Positions 1 through 6,891 of a DNA stretch of 8,198 bases are shown piece after piece; the first letter of the stretch is position 1; every line of letters starts with the position of its first letter. Origin of the DNA: Rubrobacteraceae bacterium (GTDB taxonomy: Bacteria; Actinomycetota; Rubrobacteria; Rubrobacterales; Rubrobacteraceae); NCBI GenBank assembly GCA_013698525.1, contig JACCSM010000591.1, positions 1 through 8,198 on the forward strand. The letters are read 5' to 3'. The notes beneath the pieces were generated by a model. It was not told where the DNA came from. It saw nothing but the letters and a program-made list of their open reading frames with translations, and did no database searches. Both the position numbers and the translations under genes were made by a program.

Positions 1-1
1 T

Positions 2-676
2 TGTCCCAACTTCACCGCAGACCGCGACCTTTCCCACCCCGATCCCGATATTCGAAACGCCGCCCTGGCTTACCTGCGCGAGGTCTCCGGGTTCGCCGCA
101 GATCTCGGAGCTCCGCTCTTCATCGTCGCCCCGACTGCGTACTCTCGCGTCCGACCCGTCGCCGATCCGCATGACGAGTGGCTGTGGGCCGTAGAGGGAT
201 TGAGAACGACCGGCGAGCACGCCGCCTCACTCGGGGTCGGCCTCACGCTGGAGTGCTGGAATCGCTACGGCACCTACATGCTGAACAGGCTCGACGAGGG
301 CGCGCGGATGTGGCGGGAGACGGGCCTCACAGACGGCGGCATCATGGCTGACACGTTCCATATGAACGTAGAGGAGCATTCGATCCCGGGATCCATCCGC
401 GACTTCGGAGACCTCCTCAACCACGTGCACCTCTCCGACTCCAACCGCCTCGCCCCAGGCCTCGGCCACGTAGACTTCACAGATGTCCTGCAAGCCCTGC
501 GGGATGTTGACTACGAAGGTGGCCTGGCGTTCGAGCTGATCCCTTCCCTCCCCAACTTACTCGCGGACGATCCGGACCGGATCTCCCTCGACGACGTTGC
601 CAGGCAGGCTATAGATCACATGCGAGAAGTCGAGCGGTCGCTGACGTACAAGCAACGGGAGATGCATCCGGGTTGA
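2..676 (+). CDS. Ketose 3-epimerase-like sugar isomerase/epimerase (5' end outside window)
   Basis: The frame is open from the window edge, so the N-terminus is missing; about 224 residues are seen of a family that is usually 280-300 long. It belongs to the xylose-isomerase-like TIM barrel superfamily and most resembles the D-tagatose/D-psicose 3-epimerases. All four residues that bind the divalent metal in that family can be placed: Glu in LECWNRYGTY (codon 251-253), Asp in ADTFHMNVEE (350-352), His in HVHLSDSNR (428-430) and Glu in LAFELIP (533-535). The DTFHMN.EE and SDSNR...G.GHVDF segments are typical of ketose 3-epimerases and hydroxypyruvate-isomerase-like enzymes. Family members move a proton at C3 of a free ketose or related sugar in the cytoplasm. 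The exact substrate cannot be read from sequence. A dehydrogenase gene begins 82 bases downstream on the same strand and may act in the same sugar or polyol pathway. The family is secure; the substrate is not. Confidence 0.85.
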   Translation, partial: CPNFTADRDLSHPDPDIRNAALAYLREVSGFAADLGAPLFIVAPTAYSRVRPVADPHDEWLWAVEGLRTTGEHAASLGVGLTLECWNRYGTYMLNRLDEGARMWRETGLTDGGIMADTFHMNVEEHSIPGSIRDFGDLLNHVHLSDSNRLAPGLGHVDFTDVLQALRDVDYEGGLAFELIPSLPNLLADDPDRISLDDVARQAIDHMREVERSLTYKQREMHPG

Positions 677-758
677 CACGTCGCTGGGGAAACTGCTCGG
701 AAGACATGTGGGGGCTGCGTGGCCTACGCACCACACCCTCGTACAGAACAGGACGAAG

Positions 759-1817
759 ATGCCCAGGAAGCTAGTCGCCATTGCGCCAGGGAAGGCCGGC
801 CTCGTTGACTACGAAGAAGCAAAGATCCGACCAAACCAGGTGAAGGTCAGTGTAGAGTACGCTTCCCCGAAGCACGGCACTGAGGTGAGCCTCTTTCGTG
901 GGGAAGACCCGTTCGTCGCCGACCACTTCGACGAGGACTGGAGGCTGTTCCTGCAGCGTGAAACAGAGGGTCGTGAGGCAGAAAACGGAGAAGGGCCGGC
1001 GCTCGGCAACCAGTGGGTCGGGGTCGTCGTGGAGAAGGGCGGCGACGTCGGGCATTTCCGAGTCGGGGACCGCGTGTGTGGCTACGGGAGTATAAGGGAG
1101 ACCCAGATCCTGGACGCCGTGGACAACCCTTTCCTCCTGAAAGTGCCAGACACCATGCCTTGGAAGAGCGCGCTATGCTTCGACCCCGCTCAGTTCGCCC
1201 TCGGCGGCATCCGCGACGGCCACGTGCGGATCGGAGACCGCGTCGTCGTCTTCGGCCTCGGGGCTATTGGGGCGATTGCGGCCCAGATGGCGAAGGTTGC
1301 CGGGGCTGCTTACGTGGCCGTAATCGACCCCATCGAGAAACGCAGGCACGCCGCCGTCGATGCGGGGGCCGACGCAGCCTTCGACCCGCTGCGTGAGGAC
1401 GTCGGGCTCGAGCTGAAAAAAGCCACAGGCCGAGCTGGCGTCGACGCCGCCATCGAGACGAGCGGCAACGAACAGGCCCTGCAGCAGGCACTACGGGGCC
1501 TGGCCTACGGCGGCACCATCGCCTTCGTCGGGTGGGCGCGGGCCTTCAGCGGAACCCTGGATCTGAGCAGAGAGGCCCACTTCAACAACGCAGTCCTCGT
1601 CTTCTCCAGGGCGAGCAGCGAGCCGAACCGCGATCATCCACGCTGGAACAGGCGGCGCATCGCAATGAGTTGCTGGAACATGCTCGCCTCCGGTGCCATC
1701 GACTGCGAAAAGATCATCGACCCCGTCGTGAGCTTCGATGAATCCCCCCGCGCCTACGAGGAGTACGTGGACCGCAACCCGCAGCAAAGCATCAAACTAG
1801 GGGTCGCCTTTATCTGA
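759..1817 (+). CDS. Medium-chain (zinc-type) dehydrogenase with altered zinc ligands
   Basis: This is a 352-residue cytosolic oxidoreductase of the MDR/alcohol dehydrogenase superfamily. I chose the ATG at 759 because an AGGA lies five bases before it; an in-frame GTG at 708 has no comparable site and would add residues unlike the family. The GroES-like catalytic domain comes first, then a Rossmann domain with GLGAIG at residues 166-171. Asp190, after the second strand, favours NAD over NADP. The usual catalytic-zinc motif CG(S/T)D reads HGTE (His39-Glu42), the usual GHE reads GNQ (83-85), and the four-cysteine structural zinc lobe is absent. It may therefore bind metal differently or not at all. 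The context beside a sugar epimerase suggests oxidation of a sugar, polyol or derived intermediate; this is inference. The stop is followed by about 95 bases without a gene. Confidence 0.85.
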   Translation: MPRKLVAIAPGKAGLVDYEEAKIRPNQVKVSVEYASPKHGTEVSLFRGEDPFVADHFDEDWRLFLQRETEGREAENGEGPALGNQWVGVVVEKGGDVGHFRVGDRVCGYGSIRETQILDAVDNPFLLKVPDTMPWKSALCFDPAQFALGGIRDGHVRIGDRVVVFGLGAIGAIAAQMAKVAGAAYVAVIDPIEKRRHAAVDAGADAAFDPLREDVGLELKKATGRAGVDAAIETSGNEQALQQALRGLAYGGTIAFVGWARAFSGTLDLSREAHFNNAVLVFSRASSEPNRDHPRWNRRRIAMSCWNMLASGAIDCEKIIDPVVSFDESPRAYEEYVDRNPQQSIKLGVAFI

Positions 1818-1901
1818 AGCACCCTCGCAGAGGCCCCGCCGCGACGTGCATCGTGTTTCCCAGGACCTAGATTGAGGCATACTCACGTGCGTTGTCTTTA
1901 C

Positions 1902-1907
1902 AGGAGG
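1902..1907 (+). promoter_or_regulatory. Strong ribosome binding site
   Basis: A full AGGAGG sits five bases before the ATG at 1913. It decides the start of the unknown 131-residue protein over an in-frame TTG at 1892. Confidence 0.8.
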
Positions 1908-1912
1908 TTGCG

Positions 1913-2308
1913 ATGCCGCGAGACAGAGTAGAACTCGAAACTTACTCCATAGACGATGTGATCCGTGTCCCCATAGTGCTGCGCGACGAGGACGGCGTGG
2001 CCCACGTCAGGGCCGTCTTCCGGCGTCTTAGGTACGCGGGAGAGCTTGGTCCGAGGGGCCTCGACCCGAACGACACGCTCGAGTTGCGTGGCAACGGCAA
2101 CGGTCAGCAACAGGCCACCGTGGAGCTCACACGCAAAGTGGCAGACGAGCACGAACCAGGAGACTACCTCTGCGTCTCCATCCAGGTCTACGACGCCAAT
2201 GGCAACGTCGTGATCATCAAGACCCCGATCCCCTCCAGGCTCTTTCGCGTAGTCGACGAAGGAAAGCGCGACGACAAGAAGACAGAGTTCCTCGGCTGGG
2301 GAGACTGA
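1913..2308 (+). CDS. Conserved-looking protein of unknown function, probably all-beta
   Basis: I do not recognise this 131-residue protein. It has no signal peptide, no membrane segment and no cysteine pair; its single Cys is in DYLCVSIQVYD. The pattern of alternating hydrophobic residues (VIRVPIVLRDEDG, HVRAVFRRL, ATVELTRKV, GDYLCVSIQVYDANGNVVI) suggests a beta-sandwich resembling an Ig- or C2-like fold. The ends are charged: MPRDRVELE at the start and GKRDDKKTEFLGWGD at the end. DPNDTLELRGNGNGQQQ in the middle looks like a loop. The start is fixed by a strong ribosome binding site. Codon use matches the genes to the left. It lies between a metabolic gene pair and a tRNA gene and has its own 95-base upstream gap, so it is probably a separate unit. 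The coding call is good; the function is unknown. Confidence 0.75.
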   Translation: MPRDRVELETYSIDDVIRVPIVLRDEDGVAHVRAVFRRLRYAGELGPRGLDPNDTLELRGNGNGQQQATVELTRKVADEHEPGDYLCVSIQVYDANGNVVIIKTPIPSRLFRVVDEGKRDDKKTEFLGWGD

Positions 2309-2336
2309 ACACGCCCAGCTACGGGCCTCATCACGT

Positions 2337-2364
2337 TTGCTACGCGCCCTTTCGCTGGTAGAAT
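2337..2364 (+). promoter_or_regulatory. Promoter of the tRNA-His gene
   Basis: A -35-like TTGCTA (2337-2342), a 16-base spacer and a -10-like TAGAAT (2359-2364, five of six consensus bases) stand 12 bases before the tRNA 5' end. The placement is what a housekeeping sigma factor promoter would need. Confidence 0.6.
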
Positions 2365-2376
2365 CCCCGTGCGCGT

Positions 2377-2450
2377 GGTGGCCGTAGCTCAGTAGGTAGA
2401 GCATCGGATTGTGGCTCCGAAGGGCGCGGGTTCGAGTCCCGTCGGTCACC
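2377..2450 (+). tRNA. tRNA-His (anticodon GTG)
   Basis: A complete cloverleaf can be folded by eye. The acceptor stem pairs GTGGCCG (2378-2384) with CGGTCAC (2443-2449), with one G-T wobble. The D arm is GCTC/GAGC. The anticodon stem TCGGA/TCCGA encloses a seven-base loop with GTG at 2411-2413. The T arm GCGGG/CCCGT encloses TTCGAGT. The extra 5' G at 2377 and discriminator C at 2450 form the G(-1):C73 pair that marks histidine tRNAs. The 3' CCA is not encoded. The variable loop is AGGGC, where AGGTC would be more usual. The 3' part of the gene is the left copy of a direct repeat also found at 7021-7072, so this tRNA is an integration target whose 3' part was probably supplied by the inserted element. 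Confidence 0.96.
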
Positions 2451-2453
2451 CTC
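2402..2453 (+). repeat. Left attachment site (attL) within tRNA-His
   Basis: These 52 bases run from the anticodon stem to three bases past the tRNA 3' end and match 7021-7072 at 50 of 52 positions. The differences are 2424 (G against T) and 2437 (T against C). The longest perfect block is 22 bases, over the anticodon arm, a common place for strand exchange by tRNA-targeting integrases. Confidence 0.75.
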
Positions 2454-2523
2454 GCAGATTCCCCATAGATAGGCCGAATACGCGGAAAGGAATAGAGCTT
2501 CGGTGCGATCACTGAGGCTATTT

Positions 2524-2543
2524 GACACCACTTTGGCACCACT
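2524..2543 (+). repeat. Arm-type direct repeat pair, left end of island
   Basis: GACACCACT (2524-2532) and GGCACCACT (2535-2543) stand in tandem with an 11-base period, about one helical turn, 74 bases inside the tRNA end. Related copies occur near the other end of the island at 6892-6922. Tandem nine-to-ten-base repeats flanking the core are typical of arm-binding sites of lambda-type integrases or sites for an excision factor. Confidence 0.5.
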
Positions 2544-2716
2544 CAGGTAACGTCAGGGGATTTAGGGAAAGCAATTAGGACCTCAGAACTGGTGTGACAT
2601 TGCCATCACGCTTTAGGTTCACCCTTTGGCGTGGGGAAGGCATATGCGGGTCTTGGAGGTGGGACGATGGCCAAGGGCATCTCAGGAGTCAGCGTACCTC
2701 GGAAAGCCACTGATAA

Positions 2717-2953
2717 GTACTCGACTGTTATGCCGACGCTCAATACGGCGGCTCCCACGATGACGCCATGAGGGGTTGGGCCGGTGATCACCGCGTCGTT
2801 GCCAACGGCAGTTCACACGATCTCTAGGGAAAGGAGAGTGGCGGCTTCCACAACTTCAGAGACGGCGTGGTTGGCAACAATGGCCTAGACGGCGGGACAA
2901 GCATCTACGCCAACTTGACGAACCGTACCGAGGGGTCGTTTAGCCAAATATAG
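2717..2953 (+). pseudogene. Possible decayed 3' end of an RTX-like calcium-binding repeat gene
   Basis: A plus-strand frame from a TAA at 2714 to a TAG at 2951 is interrupted once, by a TAG at 2825-2827. Codon use looks coding-like. The translation is rich in Gly, Asp, Asn and His and recalls nonapeptide calcium-binding repeats (GGxGxDxUx): GGSHDDAMR, GWAGDHRVV, ANGSSHDL, then after the stop VVGNNGLDGGT. Several expected Asp positions are His. There is no start codon with a ribosome binding site, and no repeat-protein context upstream. This could be the broken end of a secreted calcium-binding protein brought in with, or cut by, the island. The match is to a loose pattern only, so it could also be chance. 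Confidence 0.35.
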
Positions 2954-3003
2954 ACCCAGAGGCTAGCTAGAATCGCTTCTATAGTTTGACGTGTCTGCTT
3001 GCT

Positions 3004-3654
3004 CTACCCCAGGCCAGCTTCCCTGGCGCGGATGATGGCCTGGGCCCGGTCAGCAACTTGCAGCTTGGTGAAGATGTTGGAGACGTAGTTGCCAACGGTC
3101 TTCGTGCTCAGCGACAGGTGCCGGGCGATCGAAGGGTTGGGATGCCCCTGGGCGATGAGGTGCAGAATCTCGCGCTCGCGATCGGTGAGCGTGGGGAAGG
3201 CTTGAGGTGGGGCTCCTCCCGGCGGGGGAGAGGTCGCGAAGTAGGCGAGCACGCGGGTTGCGATAGCCGGGCTGAAGATAGCCTCGCCTTTGCTTACCGC
3301 CCGAATCGAGAGCACCATCTGCTCCTCGTCGGCATCTTTGAGGACGTACCCGCGTGCTCCTGCCCTCAAGGCCATAAATACCGAGTCGTCGTCTTCGAAG
3401 AGCGTTACCACAAGGATGCGGACGCTTGGGTTCTGTTGCAGGATCCTTCGCGTGGCCTCTATGCCATTTACCTCAGGCATCTGCAGGTCCATCAATATCA
3501 CGTCGGGCTGCAGATCGGCGGCACGCTCGACGGCCTCCTCGCCCGTTGTGGCCTCGCCTACAACTTCGAACTCGGGCACTGAAGAGAGCAGGGAGATCAT
3601 GCCCTTCCGAAAGAGCGGATGGTCTTCGGCGATAAGGATACGTAGGGTCTCCAA
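3004..3654 (-). CDS. NarL/LuxR-family response regulator
   Basis: This 216-residue cytoplasmic protein is a two-component transcription regulator. I place the start at the TTG at 3654 because AAGGAG (3668-3663), lying at the end of the kinase gene, is eight bases upstream; an in-frame GTG at 3663 overlaps that site. The receiver domain has the acidic pair Glu10-Asp11, phospho-acceptor Asp56 in ILMDLQMPE, Thr84 and Lys106 (YVLKDAD). A Pro/Gly-rich linker (SPPPGGAPP) leads to a C-terminal LuxR helix-turn-helix beginning LTDREREIL and containing STKTVGNYVSNIFTKL, about residues 147-216. Length and layout are standard for the family. It starts five bases after the stop of the histidine kinase gene, so the two are surely cotranscribed and translationally coupled, and the kinase is its cognate partner. 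Its DNA targets are unknown; the island itself or the small membrane protein gene are candidates. Confidence 0.93.
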   Translation of the reverse strand: METLRILIAEDHPLFRKGMISLLSSVPEFEVVGEATTGEEAVERAADLQPDVILMDLQMPEVNGIEATRRILQQNPSVRILVVTLFEDDDSVFMALRAGARGYVLKDADEEQMVLSIRAVSKGEAIFSPAIATRVLAYFATSPPPGGAPPQAFPTLTDREREILHLIAQGHPNPSIARHLSLSTKTVGNYVSNIFTKLQVADRAQAIIRAREAGLG

Positions 3655-3659
3655 CCTTC

Positions 3660-5864
3660 TCACTCCTTGGGCAATGGAAGACGGACCAGCACCTTGGTAC
3701 CGCCCTTTCGGACAGGCTCGACGATGCAAATCCCGCCCAGCTCAGACGCTCGTTCGTGCATCGAGGTGAGGCCCACGCCCGCACTACGTTCTGCGGGGAT
3801 GCCAACGCCGTCATCGACGATCTCTAGTGTCACATCGTCATTCACGACGAGCAGCACAACGCATGTCCTTGCCCTGGCATGTCGTACTACGTTGGTCAGC
3901 GCCTCCTGCGTGATACGGTAGACGGCCACCTCGACGGCCGCTGGGAGGTCGGGAAGTTTCTCAGGGGCCTCTACCAACACGCTTAGCGGCTCGTCTTTCG
4001 AGCCGTAGCGCTCGGCAAGCTGGCGTAGTGACTCTACGAGCCCCAGATCGTCCAGTGCCGGGGGTCTGAGGTCGTAAACCAGGCGCCTGATGTCGACGAT
4101 GGCAGAGTGGAGCTCCTCGCGCAGCTCTACCACAAGCTCCTCGGCAGCGTCAGGGTCACGCGGGATGAGGCGACGCAGAGTCCCTGCCTGAACGTTCAAG
4201 CCCGCAAGTTGTGCGCCCAGGCCGTCGTGCAAGTCACGCCTGAGGCGACGGCGCTCCTCTTCTCGGGTTGCGACCAGCCGCTCGCGCGAATGCTGCAGGT
4301 CTGAGGTGAGCCTCACAGCGTGCACAGCGACCTCCGCTTGGCGGGCAAGATCCTCCAAAAGGACGCGGTCGGCATGGGAGAAGCCTTCACCGGGTGCCCT
4401 AGGAGAGAGTACCAGGCGCCCGATCTCTTCCCTCTGGTACACGAGCGGAAGCGTTTCCGGCTCTCCTCTGGGCGACCCGTAGGCCGCGGCGGTCCTGAAC
4501 CCCTCGCCCTCCTTAAGGAGAATGGCCGTAAAGGGCAGCTTCAGAGCCTGGGCTATAGTCTCGACGAGTGTTGGCAGCACCGTATCGGGTGCCAGGGTTG
4601 ATTCGAGGCGTCTCCCCAGGCGCGAGATCACCGCGTACGGCTCGTCTCGCTCGCCGTACATCAGGCGGTTGACCCCTCGCTGGAGCCTGCTCCGAAGCGG
4701 CTGGAACAGGACGGCCACGAGTCCTGTGGCCAGGAGTGAGACGGCAATGTTGCCTTGCGCCTGAAAGAGGGCCCCCAAGGCTATCACCGCGAGCACGTAG
4801 ATCAAAACGACGCAGGCGCTCAGAGATCCGTAGACGAGGGTGCGGTTTATGACGACGTCTATGTCGTAGAGCCGATGCCTGAGGATAGCGATGTAAGTGA
4901 AGATCGGAATGAACAGCAGAGCGAGCACCGCTACAAGTTGGACGGCGTTGAGAGCCTGCCCTGCTAACGGGGAAGTGCAGCGGCACGATACTATGTCCGC
5001 CATGCGGATCAGAAAGTCGTAAGTGAGAAAGTCGTAGGTGAGGTTGGTGATTATCAAGCTGAGTTCGAATAGGCCGAGGAACACGGTTAGCGGCACAGCA
5101 CCGAACAAGAACCATTTGATCTGCTGGCGTTCATTGCCCCTCGTATGGTGCAGCCGAACGAAGAGCGAGAACAGAGCAGCGAGACTGCTCGTAAGTAATA
5201 GTGTCATACCGAGGAAGCGCGAGGCTCCAAACAACTCGTACGTTGTCAACCCGCCAATGACTCCCATAACTGGAAACGGGTTCTCAACGTAAGGGTGGGT
5301 AACGATCAGATAGTCCGGCATGAAACCAAACCCGATTATGGCCAGTGCGACTCCCAAGAGAGCCGCCCATGCCACAAGCCTCCACCAGCGAGACGGTAGC
5401 CGACCGTCAGGAAACAACAGGACCAGGAATACTCCCAGAGTCAGCCCTGCGAACCACAGGCACGAAGAGAACCAGGCCACGTACTCCCCACCAGGAAACG
5501 CGAAATTCTCATTCAGTGCGTAGTCGGCGTATGCTCCTGTGAAGCGGCCCGCTGTATAGAGTAGTCCCATGCCACAGAAGATCCAGCCGATGGGGTTAGC
5601 AGGGAGCCGCGAGGCGATGAGCGCACCGACCGTAGGGAACGCCAGCGAGAGCACCCCCGTGAGTACAGCAAAGCCAGAGCCAGGTCTTGCTCCGGGCGTG
5701 CCGGCGGGGATCACCTCGCCTGTAAGGAAGTCGAGCAAGAGGGCTAATCCGATGAGCGCTACGCACACTGCGCACAACGACCACGCCAGCCAAGTGGCAA
5801 TACGGCAGCTAATCCCACTAGTCCTTCGACCTTGCGTACTTGACTCTTTCGTCACAACCATCAC
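3660..5864 (-). CDS. Membrane sensor histidine kinase, HisKA_3 (NarL-partner) type
   Basis: This 734-residue protein starts at the GTG at 5864 or the ATG directly after it (5861); neither has a strong ribosome binding site. The N-terminal 390 residues hold about ten hydrophobic helices (near 22-47, 64-85, 91-112, 128-151, 160-180, 215-238, 250-273, 306-328, 345-368 and 372-389) with RHRLYDIDVVINRTLVYGS between the eighth and ninth. A LMYGERDEPY segment (401-410) leads to a GAF-like domain (about 412-515). The dimerisation and phosphoacceptor helix carries His546 in RRDLHDGLGAQ, followed by LRPPALDDLGL. The ATPase domain shows the N box with Asn658, DDGVG at 684-688 and GVGLTSMHERA at 696-706. 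All catalytic motifs look intact. The integral membrane sensor suggests a membrane-associated or lipophilic signal; the ligand is unknown. It pairs with the response regulator just downstream. A 15-base tandem duplication adds a second TYDFL after the seventh helix. Confidence 0.93.
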   Translation of the reverse strand: MMVVTKESSTQGRRTSGISCRIATWLAWSLCAVCVALIGLALLLDFLTGEVIPAGTPGARPGSGFAVLTGVLSLAFPTVGALIASRLPANPIGWIFCGMGLLYTAGRFTGAYADYALNENFAFPGGEYVAWFSSCLWFAGLTLGVFLVLLFPDGRLPSRWWRLVAWAALLGVALAIIGFGFMPDYLIVTHPYVENPFPVMGVIGGLTTYELFGASRFLGMTLLLTSSLAALFSLFVRLHHTRGNERQQIKWFLFGAVPLTVFLGLFELSLIITNLTYDFLTYDFLIRMADIVSCRCTSPLAGQALNAVQLVAVLALLFIPIFTYIAILRHRLYDIDVVINRTLVYGSLSACVVLIYVLAVIALGALFQAQGNIAVSLLATGLVAVLFQPLRSRLQRGVNRLMYGERDEPYAVISRLGRRLESTLAPDTVLPTLVETIAQALKLPFTAILLKEGEGFRTAAAYGSPRGEPETLPLVYQREEIGRLVLSPRAPGEGFSHADRVLLEDLARQAEVAVHAVRLTSDLQHSRERLVATREEERRRLRRDLHDGLGAQLAGLNVQAGTLRRLIPRDPDAAEELVVELREELHSAIVDIRRLVYDLRPPALDDLGLVESLRQLAERYGSKDEPLSVLVEAPEKLPDLPAAVEVAVYRITQEALTNVVRHARARTCVVLLVVNDDVTLEIVDDGVGIPAERSAGVGLTSMHERASELGGICIVEPVRKGGTKVLVRLPLPKE
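5011..5040 (-). repeat. 15-base tandem duplication inside the kinase gene
   Basis: Two adjacent 15-base units (5011-5025 and 5026-5040) differ at one base, A5022 against G5037. They encode TYDFL twice (residues 276-285) without disturbing the frame. The site is in the loop after the seventh membrane helix. Confidence 0.85.
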
Positions 5865-6235
5865 TCTACAGCATTACCTTGTCCCAAGCATTACGGCAAC
5901 TTTTGCGGAGCCGCCTGATAGAGCAGGACGGGGCCGCCTTCGGAGGGCGTCCTTCTGCGGGCTTTGGTGAGGGCGAAAGGCAACAAGGATACGAACCTAC
6001 CAGAGGATCTCGAGCCCCGGACACCGGGGCGCGAAGACTGCCGAAAAGGCCGAGGAGGACTGAGAACACACGCACCCCCTTCAGAGAACGTTCCTTCAAT
6101 GAGATTGGTGAACAAGGGAAAGAAATGACCGGTACTCCTAGGAGCACCGGCCCTTCCTCCGCGTTGCGCTCCCTGCTTGGAGCGGCGCTTCTCCACCAGT
6201 CGCCGTACTCCGCAAGGAGAGCCACCACGCAGAGT
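5865..6235. other. Long intergenic region upstream of the kinase gene
   Basis: About 370 bases between the small membrane protein gene and the kinase gene, both on the minus strand. It holds two hairpins (6129-6150 and 6014-6030) and must carry the kinase promoter if the hairpin at 6129 ends transcription from upstream. No clear -35/-10 pair could be assigned; a weak TTGCCG/TAATGC pair close to the start is not convincing. Frames here have no ribosome binding site and no recognisable product. Confidence 0.5.
6129..6150 (-). terminator. Candidate terminator after the small membrane protein gene
   Basis: Two ten-base arms, CCGGTACTCC-like and GGAGCACCGG-like, with one mismatch and almost no loop, form a strong inverted repeat. 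Read on the minus strand it is followed by a pyrimidine-rich run containing TTTCTTT. It lies 86 bases after the stop of the 73-residue gene, so it could end that transcript before the kinase gene. The T run is not pure, so the call is modest. Confidence 0.4.
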
Positions 6236-6457
6236 TCACTTGTTGGCAATGTCCCAGCCGTAGTTTTCGCCTCCGGCGTCCATATTCGCGGGGGCCGCGC
6301 CCGCGGGCTTGCCGCCGGCAGTGTCGCTTGGGGGGCTTGCTGCTTGAGGCGACGTAATGAGCAACGCGGACAGCGTTATCACCACCACGACCAACACGGT
6401 CGTCGATAGCGCCAACACCGCCGTAAGCATCGGTCGGTGGTCGAATCTTGCAATCAT
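6236..6457 (-). CDS. Small single-helix membrane protein of unknown function
   Basis: This 73-residue protein starts at the ATG at 6457, six bases after AAAGGAG (6470-6464); an upstream in-frame GTG at 6544 would add a basic stretch unlike a leader. Residues 1-8 are short and charged (MIARFDHR), residues about 9-35 are one long hydrophobic helix rich in Val, Leu and Thr, and the remaining 38 residues are Pro/Ala/Gly-rich, ending in NYGWDIANK. It is most likely a signal-anchor protein with its tail outside the cytoplasm. I do not recognise a family. It lies upstream of the sensor kinase on the same strand, 371 bases away, so it might be a sensor accessory, a signal source or a target of the system; this is inference. 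It might also be the N-terminal stub of a longer exported protein, though nothing in the following frames continues convincingly. Confidence 0.6.
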   Translation of the reverse strand: MIARFDHRPMLTAVLALSTTVLVVVVITLSALLITSPQAASPPSDTAGGKPAGAAPANMDAGGENYGWDIANK

Positions 6458-6722
6458 TTCCTTCTCCTTTCTCTGTTCTTTCGCTTTCCCATACCTAACT
6501 GCTAGTTCTCGACTTACTCCGCTCCGATGACACCTCCTTCCCACCTCTCGTCCTTATTAGCGTCCTCTGCGCACCTTTCGCTCGTTCCTACATTCGATGG
6601 ATCTCCTTAGTGAGGTTCTTGGACCTGATATGGTCACTCTAGTGGCACCACTATCCCAGGAGGTAGGGGATAGCTTCCTAATCTGATCGGGCAATTTTTC
6701 CCAGGAAATCTTCCCAAGGGTC

Positions 6723-6745
6723 AGAGATTGAGCATAGAGATTGAG
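6723..6745. repeat. Tandem direct repeat AGAGATTGAG
   Basis: Two perfect ten-base copies (6723-6732 and 6736-6745) with a three-base spacer run directly into a GACACCACC arm-like motif. It could be a protein binding site at the element end. Confidence 0.5.
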
Positions 6746-6891
6746 ACACCACCTAGATTTAATAAGTGTCTGTTAGCACCCGGAACGTAGCTACAGGTCG
6801 TCACAAGTATGGGACTGAAACGTAGCTGGCCGTAGGTCGCCCTGGCGAGGTCCTCGGTGCGATAAGATCCATCAAGATAGAAGGAGTGGCC

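Larger units (their letters stand above)
2451..3003. other. Gene-poor stretch right of the tRNA
   Basis: About 550 bases without a convincing intact gene. It holds a pair of arm-type repeats (2524-2543) and a degraded plus-strand frame with RTX-like composition (2717-2953). The rest, including 2954-3003 just beyond the response regulator stop, shows nothing I can name. No clear hairpin terminator for the response regulator gene is visible here. Confidence 0.6.

Noticed and set aside
1898..2542. Long minus-strand frames across the tRNA, one reading RRDSNPRPSEPQSDALPTEL
   Set aside because: This is the well-known spurious translation of the antisense strand of a tRNA gene; no ribosome binding site and the plus-strand genes explain the region.
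2606..2791. 61-residue minus-strand frame with a hydrophobic middle
   Set aside because: No ribosome binding site. The opposite strand frame has better coding character, and the hydrophobicity can arise as its shadow.
6014..6030. Perfect GC-rich hairpin GCCCCGG/CCGGGGC with a three-base loop
   Set aside because: No T run on either strand and no adjacent gene end; not called as a terminator, only noted as an inverted repeat.
5866..6249. 127-residue minus-strand frame overlapping the end of the small membrane protein gene
   Set aside because: TTG start without a ribosome binding site, no recognisable motifs, and it runs through two strong hairpins.
6588..6608. Minus-strand AAGGAG followed nine bases later by ATG directly joined to TAG
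   Set aside because: A start-stop unit is conceivable as a regulatory element, but a chance hit is just as likely without conservation data.
6641..6652. Short palindrome AGTGG-CA-CCACT
   Set aside because: It overlaps one copy of the arm-like motif; a five-base stem with a two-base gap is too weak to call separately.
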